This document shows positions 22,771 through 34,330 of a stretch of 64,000 nt of DNA, piece after piece. The notes under the pieces are model-generated. The model saw only the letters and a list, made by a program, of their open reading frames with translations, was not told the DNA's origin and ran no database searches. Source of the DNA: Gnetum montanum (Eukaryota; Streptophyta; Gnetopsida; Gnetales; Gnetaceae); the NCBI GenBank assembly GCA_015680685.1, contig MNCI01000556.1, forward strand, positions 151,118 through 215,117, in the 5' to 3' direction. Made by a program: the position numbers and the translations under genes. Positions within the stretch are counted from its first letter, which is position 1. The number at the start of each line of letters is the position of its first letter.

Positions 22771-24031
22771 GAAAACTAAAACGCTAACACTACTCTCTAA
22801 TGGTCACTCAGACATCACTTTGCTATGCTTGGTAGTGCTAGGATGGTCAAGTGAAAGAGGCAAAAGATGGATTTGGGGAAATAGGTTTAGGAAAGGAAAA
22901 GATATAACATATCATGGTCCCTTGTCAAAGTGCTTGTGAGGGAGCCGGCATGCATGGGCATCCTCCTTTGTTAGCCTTTTAGCCTTTCTTTCAGAGTGCT
23001 TAGAGATGGTCATTGTGAAACAACTGCCATGCCATTTGTTTTAGGCATTCCTCTTTTTTTTTTTTAGCCATGTCCACTTGCAGACAACCTTGTTGTTGTA
23101 GGACAGGTGTTTCCTCCCCAAGATAAGTTGTGTTACATCCATGTGGGGCTTTGACCTACCTACAGATGCTTCCCATGTAGCGAGTTGCATTATGCATGTT
23201 ACAGACTTGGCGGTTGGGCATGTGAAAGGGCTTTATATGCATTAGGAAAAATTGTAAAAGAGATGTGAAAAGAAAAATGGTGAGTATAAGAAATGAGGTA
23301 AAGAGGGCTAAGAAGGAGGATGGGATGTGCACTCCCAAGTAGCCAAGCTAATCAAAACGATCAAGAAACAACATCTCTAAACAACATCATCTTGGCCTAT
23401 ATCCTATAAATGCAACAGAGAGAAAACCAAGAAAATGTAACCATGGAATGTAGTGAGGGAAAAGTGCTACTTGCTATAGACACTACTGAAGTAGCAAGCA
23501 TTGTTGCTGAGGCATGCGGCATCCAAAGCAGGAAGGCCAGCAGCGGTTCTGGCAACAACAAACTGAAGGGGTTGGCACTGAAGAGGCTAGGAGTTGTGGC
23601 GATGCTAGTGCTCAGGATTCCCCACCTAAGGCAAACATCATGCAATTCAGCTATAAGGTGAGAAGCCTAATAGCTGAACATCTTTTGGGCTTCGATGATG
23701 GCGAGGGATGGAGGGTAGCAACTCTATGGTTGGGTCACAATAGTGTTGGGACTCTAGCAGCAGGTACTGACGACAGGAGCTACCACCAGGATGACTAGTG
23801 GTGGTAGTGGTAGCTTTGAAAGGTTAGCAAGATGTCAGAAAACATCTCTAGAGGATCAGCAAGATGCCAAGGGCAGTGGTGTTACATGTGTTCTAGAGGA
23901 TGTTTCCTTGGCAATGTGAACTGCATTCTATAACTACAACATCCCACCTCATGTTATCTAGAAAGTTGGCATTATGCACGCTCGCTTGTTTATAGGGTCA
24001 TGGATGCCAGCTGAGAATGTTATACAATGAA
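22714..24031 (-). other. 3' untranslated region of the Tat element
   Basis: Between PPT and the minisatellite. At 23,410-23,800 the plus strand has overlapping open stretches of 83-94 codons in two frames; I see no motif and treat them as chance or remnants. No env-like ORF is evident. Confidence 0.5.
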
Positions 24032-24372
24032 CCTAGTTTAAGGTCTTAGTAGACCATCAGATGTACTAGTTTAAGGTCCCAGCAGATCGTGATGTGCTAG
24101 TTTAAGGTCCTAGTAGATCGTTGTGCTAGTTTAAGGCCCCAACAGACTACTATGCTAGTTTATCATTGTAGAGGATGGTGGATGGGCTAGTTTAAGGTCA
24201 TAGACGACCATACTATGGGTGCCAATTTTATGTCATAGCCCAAGGACTTGTTGTGCTAGTTTATAGTCATAGTAGCCTATTTGTGCTAGTTTTATGTCAT
24301 AGTGGACATTCTTTGCTAGTTTTACATCATAGCAGATGATTTGTGCTAGTTTATAATCAAAGCGGACTATCT
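24032..24372. repeat. Palindromic minisatellite, about 11 units of 29-35 bp
   Basis: Each unit starts CTAGTTTAAGGTC or a close variant and continues with a dyad such as GGTCTTAGTAGACC. Units follow head to tail just beyond the integrase stop (24,390) in the 3' UTR, the place where Tat/Ogre elements are known to carry variable tandem repeats. Related arrays lie at 27,985 and 33,255. Confidence 0.85.
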
Positions 24373-24389
24373 TCTTACCTTACTTTGTA

Positions 24390-25490
24390 TCAAATGTAGT
24401 ATGGCTTGAGGTACAAGTGGTTCACGAGATTTGCAAACTCTTTGCCATCCATATTGGCCAATTTGAAGGCTCTGTTCTCATAACCTTTCGTGACTATGAA
24501 TGGACCTTCCCAGTTTGCTGAGAAATTTTTTACATGTTCACAAACAGCTTTGAGGATTAGGTCTCCTTTCTTGATTGGCCATTGATGTAGATTGGAATGA
24601 TGCTTTTTCCACTACTTGTCTTGGTACCATTTGATACGGCCAAGTGTTTGGGCATGCTCCTCCTCTATGGAGTCAAGGTCAATGATCCTTGACTCATTAT
24701 TTTGGGCTTCATTCACAACACTTGAAAGAATCATCTGAAGTAATGGTACCTGCAATTCAAAAGGTAACACTGCTTTAGATTCATAAACAAGGCTGAAGGG
24801 AGTCTTACCCATGGTTGTTCTACACGTCGTATGATAAGCCCACAGCACATAGAGGATTTTTTCATGCCATCACCTCTTGCTACTGCTAAGCATATTTTTG
24901 AGAAAGTTGATGATGGCCTTGTTTGTTTCTTTCGCCTGACCATTTGCCTGCAGGTAGTTGGGCAATGAAAAGGATTGCTTGATGCCAAGGTTGTTGCAAA
25001 AGGTTTTGGTTTCCATGCTACTAAATTATGGCCCATTTTCTATCACAATAGTCATGGGAAAACTAAACCTTATTACTATGTTGTCTAGGATAGAGTGGAA
25101 AACCTATTGGGATGTAGTCTTCCTAAGGGGGATAGCCTCTACCCACTTTGTAAAGTACTCGGTGGCAGTGATGATGAAGCTATGTCCTGCGGAAGAGTTA
25201 GGTGTGATGGGTCCTATGATATCTAGTTCCAAACATTGAAATGGCCACGTAATCTGTGTGGGGTGCAACTCAGTAGGTGAGACATGCATAAGATTTGCAT
25301 GACGTTGGCATGTATTACATGTCCTAACTTTGGCAAGGCAATCTCGTTCAATGTAAGGCCAGTAGTACCCTAGGTGTCTGATCTTCATTGCGATAGCTCT
25401 AGGGGCTATGTGTCCTCCACATAGTCCATCATGGATTTTGTTAACAATTTTTCTCGCTTCCTCCCCACCAATGCAAGTTAGCAATATTTC
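24390..25490 (-). pseudogene. Integrase of the Tat element, catalytic residues lost
   Basis: Read right to left. The zinc-binding part has IHDGLCGGHIAPRAIAMK, LGYYWPYIERDC and CNTCQ (H-H-C-C), followed by the core start CLELDIIGPI with the first catalytic D. TEYFTKWVEAIP follows. The second catalytic position reads IVIENGP (family TDNGxxF) and the third reads ANGQAKETNK (family NGQAExxN): D-to-E and E-to-K, so the active site is broken. C-terminal motifs LWAYHTTCRTTMGKTPFSLV and WEGPFIVTKGYENRAFKL then LYLKPYYI end at the TGA at 24,392-24,390. One frameshift near 25,060-25,100 and a few stops. Confidence 0.85.
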
Positions 25491-25559
25491 ATCAAAGGAG
25501 CGTTTACATAGGATGTTGTCTCCTATAAGGACATACTATCAGGCTTCCTTTCGAACTGC

Positions 25560-26278
25560 ATCCTTTTGAGCAGATGTCAAGCCATGTGGGTGTCACCATG
25601 TTGAAGATAGGCATTAACATTAGCGTAACACTCTTGGATATCGTTAGTATTGACAACTGCAATGTGTGCCACTTAGATGATAGGATCAGTGCATTCTATT
25701 ATTGAAGCGAGAAAAGTTGCAAATAGGTGCAATGGCACATTCAATGCTAATGTGGCTAAGGCATCCACTATGGTGTTCTCGTTGCGAGGCATGTGTTGGA
25801 TGTCTATCGTTGTAAACTATTTCAGTAAACTCTTGGCCAAGTCACAATAGGGTTGTAAGTGTAAAGCTTTATAGGCATAGACTTTGGTAATCTAGTTGAC
25901 AATGAGTTAGGAATTTCCTTGGACTGCCAAATGTTGGATCTCTAGTTCCCGAGCTACTAAGATCCCCCTAAGGAGTCCTTCGTACTCAGCTACATTGTTT
26001 GTACAAAGGAATGTAAAATGGTAAGAAAAAGGGTGAATGTACCTAGAGGGGAATGTAATGACGGTAGTAGCACTACCACCTCACATAGTTGAGGTGTTGT
26101 CGAAATGCAAAGTGGCTTCGAAGTGTAATGGCACAAGATTGATGCTATTGACATGTTCGTTAGGGAATTCCAGCTCTATCATTACCTAATCATCGACAGG
26201 TGTGTTTGTGAGCTGTGTGGCTATCACTTGTCCCTTTGTTGATGATTGGGCAACATAATGCAAATCGAATTCTGTCAT
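25560..26278 (-). pseudogene. Second, archaeal-type RNase H (aRNH) of the Tat element
   Basis: Starts MTEFDLHYVAQSSTKGQVIA, the usual linker. The RNase H fold follows: LHFDNTS for the first acidic residue, TNNVAEYEGLLRGI with the conserved E, 'VQGNSxLIVN' with a TAG where Q is expected, and MPRNENTIVDALATLA with the final D. This arrangement between the RT-linked RNase H and integrase is the hallmark of the Tat lineage. Several TAG stops make it a pseudogene. Confidence 0.82.
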
Positions 26279-26284
26279 TATAGC

Positions 26285-26860
26285 TTTTCATCGGGCTATC
26301 CTATTGCTCTCGTATAAATTTTTTATGATGGCCCGAAGTATGTTGCTCTTACATATGATGTTAACCTTGTTGCGAAAGGGGTAGCATCTCCATTTTTTTA
26401 GTGCAAACACTAAGTCAAGGAAATTTCTTTCTACTTCATTATATTGGGCCTCATAAGCTATTAGTGCATGGATTAAGTAATAAATCAGGATTTCAGAACC
26501 ATCATCTTTCTTCTGACACAACAATGTTACAATAGATGTGTCCAAGGTGGCAAGGTAGATGTAGAAAGGCTTATCCCTTTGTGGTGGGTAAATAGTTGGG
26601 AGGTGCAAAAGCTCTTTCTTTAGGTCATCGAAGGCTTGTTGACATCGTTTTGTCCATTCAAAGTTGACCCCCTTCTTCAGCAAGTGTTGCATGGGGTGTA
26701 ACTTGTTGATCAACCTTGCTATAAATCTTCTGATAAACTATATTCTACCTTGCAACTTGCGCAATTCTTTAAGATTGGTAGGGGGTGCTAGGTTAACAAT
26801 GGCCTTAACTTTGTCACAGTCCACTTGTATTTCAACTTCCGATACTACAAACCCTAGCAT
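26285..26860 (-). pseudogene. RT-linked RNase H of the Tat element
   Basis: Follows RT through 'LLKKGVNFEWTKRCQQAFDDLKK', split here as the known connection block. DKPFYIYLATLDTSIVTLLC stands in the first catalytic region (the family D in 'YLxvS/TDxA' reads T-L-D). Then AYEAQYNEVERNFLDLVFAL with the E, and SNRIARxKAIMTEFDL. Only one stop lies in the last 140 codons, so it is among the better kept parts. Confidence 0.78.
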
Positions 26861-27850
26861 GCATCAAGTTTTAACACCAAAAACACATTTCCTTGGGTTG
26901 AGACGCAAGTCATTCTTGTGAAAACGCTTGAGGACTACATCTAGATTGTTGGGATGATCAATAGCTTCCTTAGACTTGATTGCTATGTCATCCATGTAAT
27001 CATTTAGTCTTTCCAAGAGGTAGTCACTAGAAATGTATGTCATGGCTCGTTGATAAGTTGCTACAGCATTTTTGAGTCCAAAAGGCATCATGGTGTAACA
27101 AAAGGTTCCCCAAGGGGCCATGAAAGTAGTTGTTAAGTAATGCTCTAGGTTGATGCGGATCTGGTTGTAACCTAAGAACCCATCCATAAAGGACAGTAAA
27201 GCATGACCAGTTGTAGTGTCAATACATTTATCAATACTTAGTAATGGGAAGTCATCTTTAATCGTTGCTTTATTCAGATCTCAAAAGTCTATACAAATTC
27301 GTATACCTCCCATTTTCTTAGAAACTACAATGATGTTCGACACCCATTTTGAGTAATCGATTGAACAAATGAAATCAACTTGATATAGTTTGGTAATTTC
27401 ATCATGTACAGCTAGTGCGATTTCTGGTTTGATTTTTTGAGCCTTTTTTTGACTGCCTTGATATGTGGGTCTAAGACAATGTTATGTTGTATGAGTTGCA
27501 AGTCTAGGCCTGGCATGTCATAATAGGACCACGCAAACACTTTGACAATGTCTTGGAGAACCTTAGATATGTCTTTTTGCATTTGTGGATCTAGGAGGGA
27601 GCTAAGTTTTAATGTCTTTATTTCCCCCTTGGATGTAGTTACAGGTGTTTCGATGAGAGGGTCCTCGGTCACATCCCCAGCCTCTAAGTCTAAGGCTTGG
27701 ACTAGATGTTCGAGCTAATCTAGGGATGTTTCCAGGGATGCTACAGTGTTGTCACTAGATGATTTCCAGTCTATTGACTCTCTAAGTTTTGGTGTTTTGT
27801 AAGCCTGCCATGCGGACCTTTCAAGGTTAAAAGCGAATGTAGATCACCAT
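26861..27850 (-). pseudogene. Reverse transcriptase of the Tat element with N-terminal linker
   Basis: The linker reads KVFAWSYYDMPGLDLQLIQH (27,5xx), typical of the segment before RT. Then SKWVSNIIVVSKKMGGIRIC, DLNKATIKDDFPLLSIDK, and FMDGFLGYNQI with the first catalytic D. Then APWGTFCYTMMPFGLKNAVA and YMDDIAIKSKEA, an intact YxDD motif. Two stops lie in the N-terminal third (for example one after CIDF, where the family has R). Nothing of the pol frame is seen above about 27,850; the protease lies 6 kb further on. Confidence 0.87.
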
Positions 27851-27984
27851 GCATGGCCATTTTTGTTAAAATTTCCATAATATAAAGAAAAACCAAGTCA
27901 AGTGATACCTTCCTATAGCAATAGCATGCAATGAATATCTACAACATAAAATAATTGTCAACTACCATGCAAAGTTTGCAAGTT

Positions 27985-28215
27985 ACTAGTTTAAGGTCTT
28001 AGCGGATCGTTAATGGGCTTAAAAATGTAAGGGGCATTAACTTGCCAGTTTAAGGTCGTGGAAAACCATAACAATGCAAAATTTGATCTAAAATATGAAA
28101 TGAATGCTAAAATTGCTAGTTTAAGGTCATGGCAGACCATAACAATGCTACACTATGGGTTAAGGTCTCATGTAAATTGGGATCGTCAGTTTAAGATCTT
28201 AGTGGACCGTAACGA
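27985..28215. repeat. Palindromic minisatellite, second array
   Basis: Units with AGTTTAAGGTC followed by a dyad (for example AAGGTCATGGCAGACCAT), spaced about 60 bp, with ATAACAATGC between them. Same family as the 24.0-kb array. It lies between the RT linker and the opposite-strand ORF. Confidence 0.78.
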
Positions 28216-29369
28216 TGCAAAATTTGGTAGGCCCACTTGCTATGCAGTCAACGAGTGCTACACTGCAATAAGATTTTGCTATAGTAGCACTACGTTGCGG
28301 GGGCATCTCGCGTTACTTGGGATACGAAAATGGTAGGTTTTTCACCATGTTCGCTATAAATAGGGGTTTACCCCCTGGTAAACTTGTCATTTTCATTATC
28401 AAAGCCTAGAGCCCATAGTCAAAGTGTAGCATGGTTGCACAGAGAGAGAGAGAGTAGACAAGTGTAGCATACGAATGCTACATTATGGTTGCATGCAGTA
28501 TCACCTTAACCACCATTGTTGAAAATGGTAACTGCTTTGTTGTGAGGGTTTGGATGATTCTGAGTGTTGTAGCACATGCTCAGCGTAGCGTACCACCTTT
28601 AGAAGGGCTTAGTTATTTGTGAAATTTTTTATGATAGCATGATGTGTGTTTAACATGTTGTAGTGCAAGTCATTTTGTGCGGCAAGATAGGGTTGGGACG
28701 GCGGGGGCACTATGGATTCTTTCTCACCTGCACTATTTAAGGCTATAACTTTTTTGTTATTGTTATGCTATGCCATCATGTCGTAAGGCCTTTAGGCTAT
28801 TATATTGGTAGTTTGTCGCATTGCTACACTATTGAACCTGTAACACTACTACATTGTTAGATTTGTTTTCTCTCTTTTTTTTTCTTTTTTTTTGTGTCAA
28901 GTTCACCATGTTGTCATGCTTGTTACAATGGTGTGTTGGTTATATTATTATACAGTTGCATGTCTACTCGCTCTTGTCCATTTTCTACATCACATGTCAT
29001 GCATTTGTCTTGCTATGCTGCACGCATCGCAATCGTCACCCTTAGGTGGGAGTATAACGGTCATGTTGTGTGTCTGTTACACTATGTACTGTGTAATTGT
29101 CACTATAAGGCACAGCTAGCGTTATTACCTTATGCAGGGCTTGATGGCTACACTACACTACAAGTGACACTTTGTTACGTTGCTCATAATGCTTAACTCT
29201 ATTTTATGTTAAAGAGAAATTTGCAATTGGAAAATCATGCTATGGTACATGTAAAGAGGGGGTTACGCTACTTGTAAATAGATGGTTATGTTACGCTATG
29301 TGCAAACCTCACTTATATACAATGCTAACGTCTGATGCCTTGTCATGTAGGGTCATGTTGAAGCCCTTC
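28216..29369. other. Region upstream of the antisense ORF
   Basis: No protein is recognised. It holds several GCTACAC/TAGCGTA words shared with the LTR palindromes, an (AG)n tract at 28,441-28,454 and a T-rich tract at 28,865-28,895. It could hold the promoter of the opposite-strand gene; I cannot point to a definite TATA box. Confidence 0.4.
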
Positions 29370-32300
29370 CTGATTTTCCTTGAGATCATACGAGTCCTAT
29401 GCTGCCTAAGTGAATCGGTGGCCAACGTCCCTCCTCCCCATGCACGTGTGGGGTAGTAGGCGATCTAGTTCTGGGAGAGCACACGAGACTTCTTACAGTT
29501 CCTCCTCTGCTATTTTAGTGTGATCGTGAGGTCACACTTATCAGCCAAGATGGTAGCTGTAATTACTGAAACACTGTTGCCTAGGGCAAATCGGGGCATC
29601 TTGAAGTTCCCTGACTGATGGGGCAATTGGAGCAAAGGGACAATAGGTTCCAACTAGCATCCAAAAGGCTTGAGGTGCTTAAGTTTTATCTGGGACATGC
29701 TTAAGTACAAATACTATTACTTATATAACACATTATATGTTGCTCGCCACATGGGCACTTGTTTTCAGAACCCACCTGGAACTGTTTACTATGCTGGTGG
29801 GTGAGTTCTGTGAAGGTGTATTAACGTGTTGTATAATCTATGTTACACTAGACAGAGGTGTTAACTATATTTTTTGTGTATTTTTAGGTTTTATATTTAC
29901 AGTATTGGTCTTCATGATGATACAAATGCCTTGGCGTTGGCATAGATGGCCTTGCAGGAGTTCTCCTCTACTGGGCACATGCGCGCCAACATAATAGGGC
30001 AATTTGGGCTTGAGATTAAAACTTACCCAACTTGGTATTCCCTATTTTATGGGAAGTGTAAGGAAGCTAGTTGGTTGGATAGGGAGTGGACATCCCTCAG
30101 ACTGTTTACTGTTGAAGACATGCTAGTGGAACTCCCACCATTTCCTACAACATTTAAACCTGGTACACTAAACGGTGGGTCTATTGTTATCTTTTCAAGT
30201 GACCATGTTCTTTGATCATGTTTTTCTTTTTATTTTTCTACTAATTTTTTTTCTTGTTTTGCAAACTATTATAGTGGCGATAGAATCCCAAGAGGTCATT
30301 GTGATCACCTCTAGGCATAATGAAACCAACCTCTATTTCAAGTATGGGGAACTGGAGGAGACACAACATTGGCTCTGCAATGGGGCCGCAGCCACTCTTG
30401 TCCACAACCTTCAGGAGGCTAGGCTCATGGACTTGTTTTTGGCTATAAACCCAAGCGTCTCACCTGTCGAATGCTTTCCCTAGTTGATTCCTTCTTCGAG
30501 AAGGCCAACCACTTTTGTACATATGTTTACGGTGTACGAGTGGTGTTTGAAATCAATGAACAACTATTTGCAAATCTTTTCAATGTTCCTTCTGATGGTC
30601 TCCCTATAGGAAAAAAATATAAACAACATGCAAACCATCAGGGGGACATTGAAAAGTGGCTAGGGATGGCTAAGGATTGAAAGGGGATCTATATCGAGAA
30701 GGTCAGGCTAAGGGTGGCCAAGATGATTTACCCTATCTTTTGTGCCTATGCCTTCCCCAAGCTACTCTCCCAAGGGAAAATCCTTGGAGTAGAGTAGGCT
30801 TGGATGATGAGGGACATCATGGAAGAAGGGACTCACTACAACTGGGCCAACTACCTTTGTGAAGGCTTGCAAGTTGAAATGGTCAAACTTCGTGGGAAGC
30901 TTGAGTCACGTTCCAACGTGAACTACACCTTCTTTGTAGCCTGCCTATGATGATTTGTGGAATTCTTAGTAGTCCATGAGAATGGCATCTGGGTACAACA
31001 AGATCGTAGCTAGATTTCTAAATCATGGATTTGCTAAGTTTTCCTTAACACATGATCCCAAGATACCCCGGAAGCTATTCGGGAATCATTTTCAATAACT
31101 ACAAGGGATTGAGTGGCATGTCCCTTTTGTGCCTAGGACAGCATGGGAGAGGCATCTCCCATTAACACAAGTAGCGTGACAAGGGAAGAATGCATCATTG
31201 CAGAAATGGTGATGACAAGGTTGCAACCTAAGAAATCTCATCCTACTGAAGAGCCTTCCCATACAAATGAAGATAAGGGAAAGAAGCTACGACTCAAAAT
31301 TTGTAGAGTGTAGCCTCCAATTGGTAAGTGTGTTTAACTATTTTGTTAACGCTCGCTACACTGTGCCGCACTAGGTAGCGTTGCATAGCGCAGCGTCTGT
31401 TCTAGTTTGATGTATCTTTCCTACTATAATCATGTTTTATTAGTAGAGGAAGGAGAAGAGGAAGGGAAGGAAGAGGTTCTAGCCCCTGGAATAGGGGAAA
31501 CCGATGAAAATGAAGGCCCCAACTGTAGAGGAAAGGGCCCTAGCTAATGAAGAAGAGGCCCCTACCACAGAAGAAAGGGCCTCGGCTAGTGAGGAAGAGG
31601 CCCCTGCTGATGAAGAGGAGGACCCCACCAATGAGGAAGAGGCCCTTGCCAATTAGGAAAGGGCCCCTACTGATGACCCTTTTTCCAAGTGTGGTTCAAT
31701 ACCAGAGGGGCATATGAGTGTTGAGGATGCTACTAGGCTATTGGGTCAGCTGGAAAGAGAGGGGCTCCACTTTGACACTGGTGAGTTTAACCGCTTGTTT
31801 GATAGTGTGTTAATGGGTGACCCCCCCATTATCACCCCTAAGGGTTTGCTGGGTAGGAGCTTTACACTATCATTTACATCGTTCATCAATTTTGTTGTAG
31901 TCCCTCCACTGTGGCTAATACATTTTATCATGTAGCAGACACCACTGCTAACACTCTTGATCCTTCTTCGATCCGTCTTCAACTGTGGGCTGAGACCCCC
32001 AACAAATTGACCTTTATGGAGGGGGTGGTCGATGACATGATCGATGATCTGAGGTAGATCGATTTGGAATTTGGTAAGTTAAATTATCTATGCTAGGCTT
32101 TCTACATTGTTGGAATTTCACCATGTCACTGTGACAAATGTCCTTCTATGTGCAGTTGGCAACCTCTCACCTAAAGTGGGACCCCAAATAAGCGGTTGAG
32201 GTCGATGCCATACTCGAATTTCCACAGGAGGTGACCAAAGTACCTTGTCACATTTACGATGAGGCAAGTAAATGTGCACTATACTTGGCACGCTCTTTGT

Positions 32301-33134
32301 GGGAATGGAGGCATGTGAACGAAGACCTATGGAAACAGGTGCAAAGACTTGAGAGGGAGAAGGCCAACTTAACTGCTAAGGTTGGGGATCTCCAATCTAG
32401 GAATGAATTCCTATTGGCCTGGGATACTAACAATGGAAGTTGGCATATAACCATAATCGACTATGTGAGATATTGGATAGCTGTGCAGCACAACAATGAA
32501 GCCACATGCGAAATAATCAAATAGTGCATGCAAATGGACCTTCTAGCCCAAAAGAACCAAGATTGGAAGGATTATAATGTGAAGGTTTATGAGTGGGGAT
32601 AGGCATAGAAGAATCACAAACACATAAATAAACTAGAATGTGCCACCTACTATAAATAGTATTGGGATGCTTCAGTTAATTTGCATACCTATGAGCTATT
32701 CCTTGACATTATTGGTGCTTCTAGGACTTATGACATGTTCATGCAACAGGTGACAGTTAGTGAATCTCCCGAAAGGGAGATGACCCTACCTGCGGGTGAG
32801 ACTACAACTACCACCTTTTCTCCAGGGCCACCTAGATGGAGAGCCATAGAAAAGGAAAAAGTTGCAGAAAATGTTGATCTAGGGGATAGAAACTAGGTTG
32901 ACATCATCAAGGAGGAGATCTTGCAATGCCTTGTGGCCAGCATGGATCGGATACCCCACGAAATAGATGTAGGTCCATCTTGGGTTAGTCACCTTTTGTG
33001 GTACCATAATTTATTTCATAACAGCCTTTTTTGTAGCTTTAATTGATTATTTTATTTTCTTTGTTGTGTAGGATCCAAACAAAAATGCAAGACCCACTGA
33101 GGCAATGGATGGTGGTGCAGGCGGAGACCCATAG
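29370..33134 (+). pseudogene. Antisense spliced ORF inside the Tat element: transposon-type domain plus coiled coil
   Basis: Runs opposite to the element. A likely exon at 29,354-29,620 reads MLKPFLIFLEIIRVL and later SHLSAKMVAVITETLLPR. Exon 29,946-30,174 (MALQEFSSTGHM) ends ACG|GTGGGT and joins 30,275 in phase (N-V-A-I-E-S). Further GT-AG introns are at about 31,324-31,446, 31,853-31,935, 32,074-32,155 and 32,984-33,071. The last exon encodes DPNKNARPTEAMDGG and stops at 33,132-33,134. The protein has a domain with HFCTYVYGVRVVFEINEQLF then NVPSDGLPIG, of the plant-transposon type. After it come an acidic repeat tract, a coiled coil (LWKQVQRLEREKANLTAKV) and a short tail. About eight stops and one frame change near 30,945 make this copy dead. 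No enzyme motif is recognised. Confidence 0.7.
31500..31665 (+). repeat. In-frame acidic repeat, ~30-bp units
   Basis: Within the antisense ORF, five or six units of about 10 codons of the form (A/T)-x-E-E-E/R-A-x-A, for example ANEEEAPTTEERASASEEEA. Unit changes keep the acidic character. It probably forms a flexible linker between the N-terminal domain and the coiled coil. Confidence 0.7.
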
Positions 33135-33254
33135 CATAGCAACGGGGAATTTTATTCTTGTCTTTGAATTTACAAAAAATTTTGTAAACATTATTAATTG
33201 ATATTGAATGAAGAATGGAATGTGAAAAAATTTATTTCATTTTGGCTACTGCGT

Positions 33255-33510
33255 TGTATTATTTTTAGGCCATTTCAAGCCATTACAGTAGTTTAAGGCC
33301 ATTTCAGGCCGTTACTAGTTTTAGGCCATTTCAGGTTGTTGCTTAATGATGATTTTTTTTATTTTTTTATTTGTTTTTTGTAAATGTATCAGAGTAATAA
33401 AATTGCCTATTTTAGGCCTTAGCGGTCTGTAGTGGTAGTTTAAGGCCATTCCGAGCTATCGTGGGGTGGTAATAATAAAAGAAATCTTTGTCAGTTTTAG
33501 CTCTTAGCAG
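33255..33510. repeat. Palindromic minisatellite, third array
   Basis: Units of the form AGTTTAAGGCCATTTCAGGCC, GTTTTAGGCCATTTCAGG and TTTTAGGCCTTAGCGGTCTG. The dyad arms are GGCC/GGCC here instead of GGTC/GACC in the other arrays, so both arms changed together. It lies between the antisense stop (33,134) and the protease end (33,858). Confidence 0.75.
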
Positions 33511-33857
33511 GCCATAGTATTATGCAAAAAATGGATGTAACATGGACAATGTAAATAATGAGGAAGATGCTAGAGTAAGCAATGAATGTGAAGTAAATAA
33601 TGTGAACAGTGGATGTATCATTGATGCAAGTGGTAATTATGGTGGAAGCAGTGAAGTAATGGTGCTAAGGCAAGTAATGATTATTCTCATAGCTGCTTCC
33701 TAACCCATCATGGGCTCTGTGATGCATACGGCCGAGGGGCCTTATTATAGTACTCCTTTATGTCATCGTCTACTATTTGAAAGGGTAGCTCAGTCCATGT
33801 TGCTTCCTCATTTGAACTGGTTTCAACTTGCTCAAGCATTTCAATTTGAACGGGGGT

Positions 33858-34330
33858 TCAGTCTTTAGATATTTCAATCTTTGATCCTTGCTCCATTCCT
33901 ACATTGTTTATAGCTTGGGGAACCACTTCATCACCATGAATTATCACTTCCCCTCCCGCATAGGGCAAGTGAATCTCCTGGTGTATTGGAGAGGAAACAA
34001 CCCTCAATTGGGCTAACCACAATCTCCCTAAGATCAGGTTGAACCCAAGCATTTCCTCTACCACTATGAATACTACCCTTGTGGGAAACTGGTCCCCTAC
34101 CACAAACTTGATGCGCACAGTTTGTTTTACCTGCACATGTGTCCCGTTAAACGATTTTAAGCAAGATGTATTCATGGGATTGATTTGATCGACCAAGCCC
34201 AATTTGTCCACTATGGGAAAAGGAATGACATTAGTAGTGGCCCCATCATCAACATGTACTCTTCGGATCCTATGTTGTCTAACCTGAATCGTGATGAACA
34301 TAGGTGCCGTTGTTACCTAACCCTTTTCAA
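33858..34330 (-). pseudogene. Aspartic protease of the Tat element
   Basis: Open for 147 codons from 34,301. RVHVDDGATTNVIPFPIV has the D-x-G-A/S active-site turn typical of this lineage (DDGA/DDGS). Then SFNGTHVQVKQTVRIKF, and LGFNLILGRLWL with the flap/LGR motif. VVSSPIHQEIHLPYAGGEV is shared with the protease at 54 kb. It ends in a TAA/TAG just before the third minisatellite and is not joined to RT. Confidence 0.82.

Noticed and set aside
23410-23800. Overlapping plus-strand ORFs in the Tat 3' UTR as a second antisense gene
   Set aside because: Two frames open at once, no motif, no splice signals; consistent with a low-stop stretch of slightly higher GC.
24032-24372. CRISPR-like array (regular repeats with variable spacers)
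   Set aside because: Whole units are related, not only the repeat part; units vary in length, and the setting is the 3' UTR of a plant retrotransposon.
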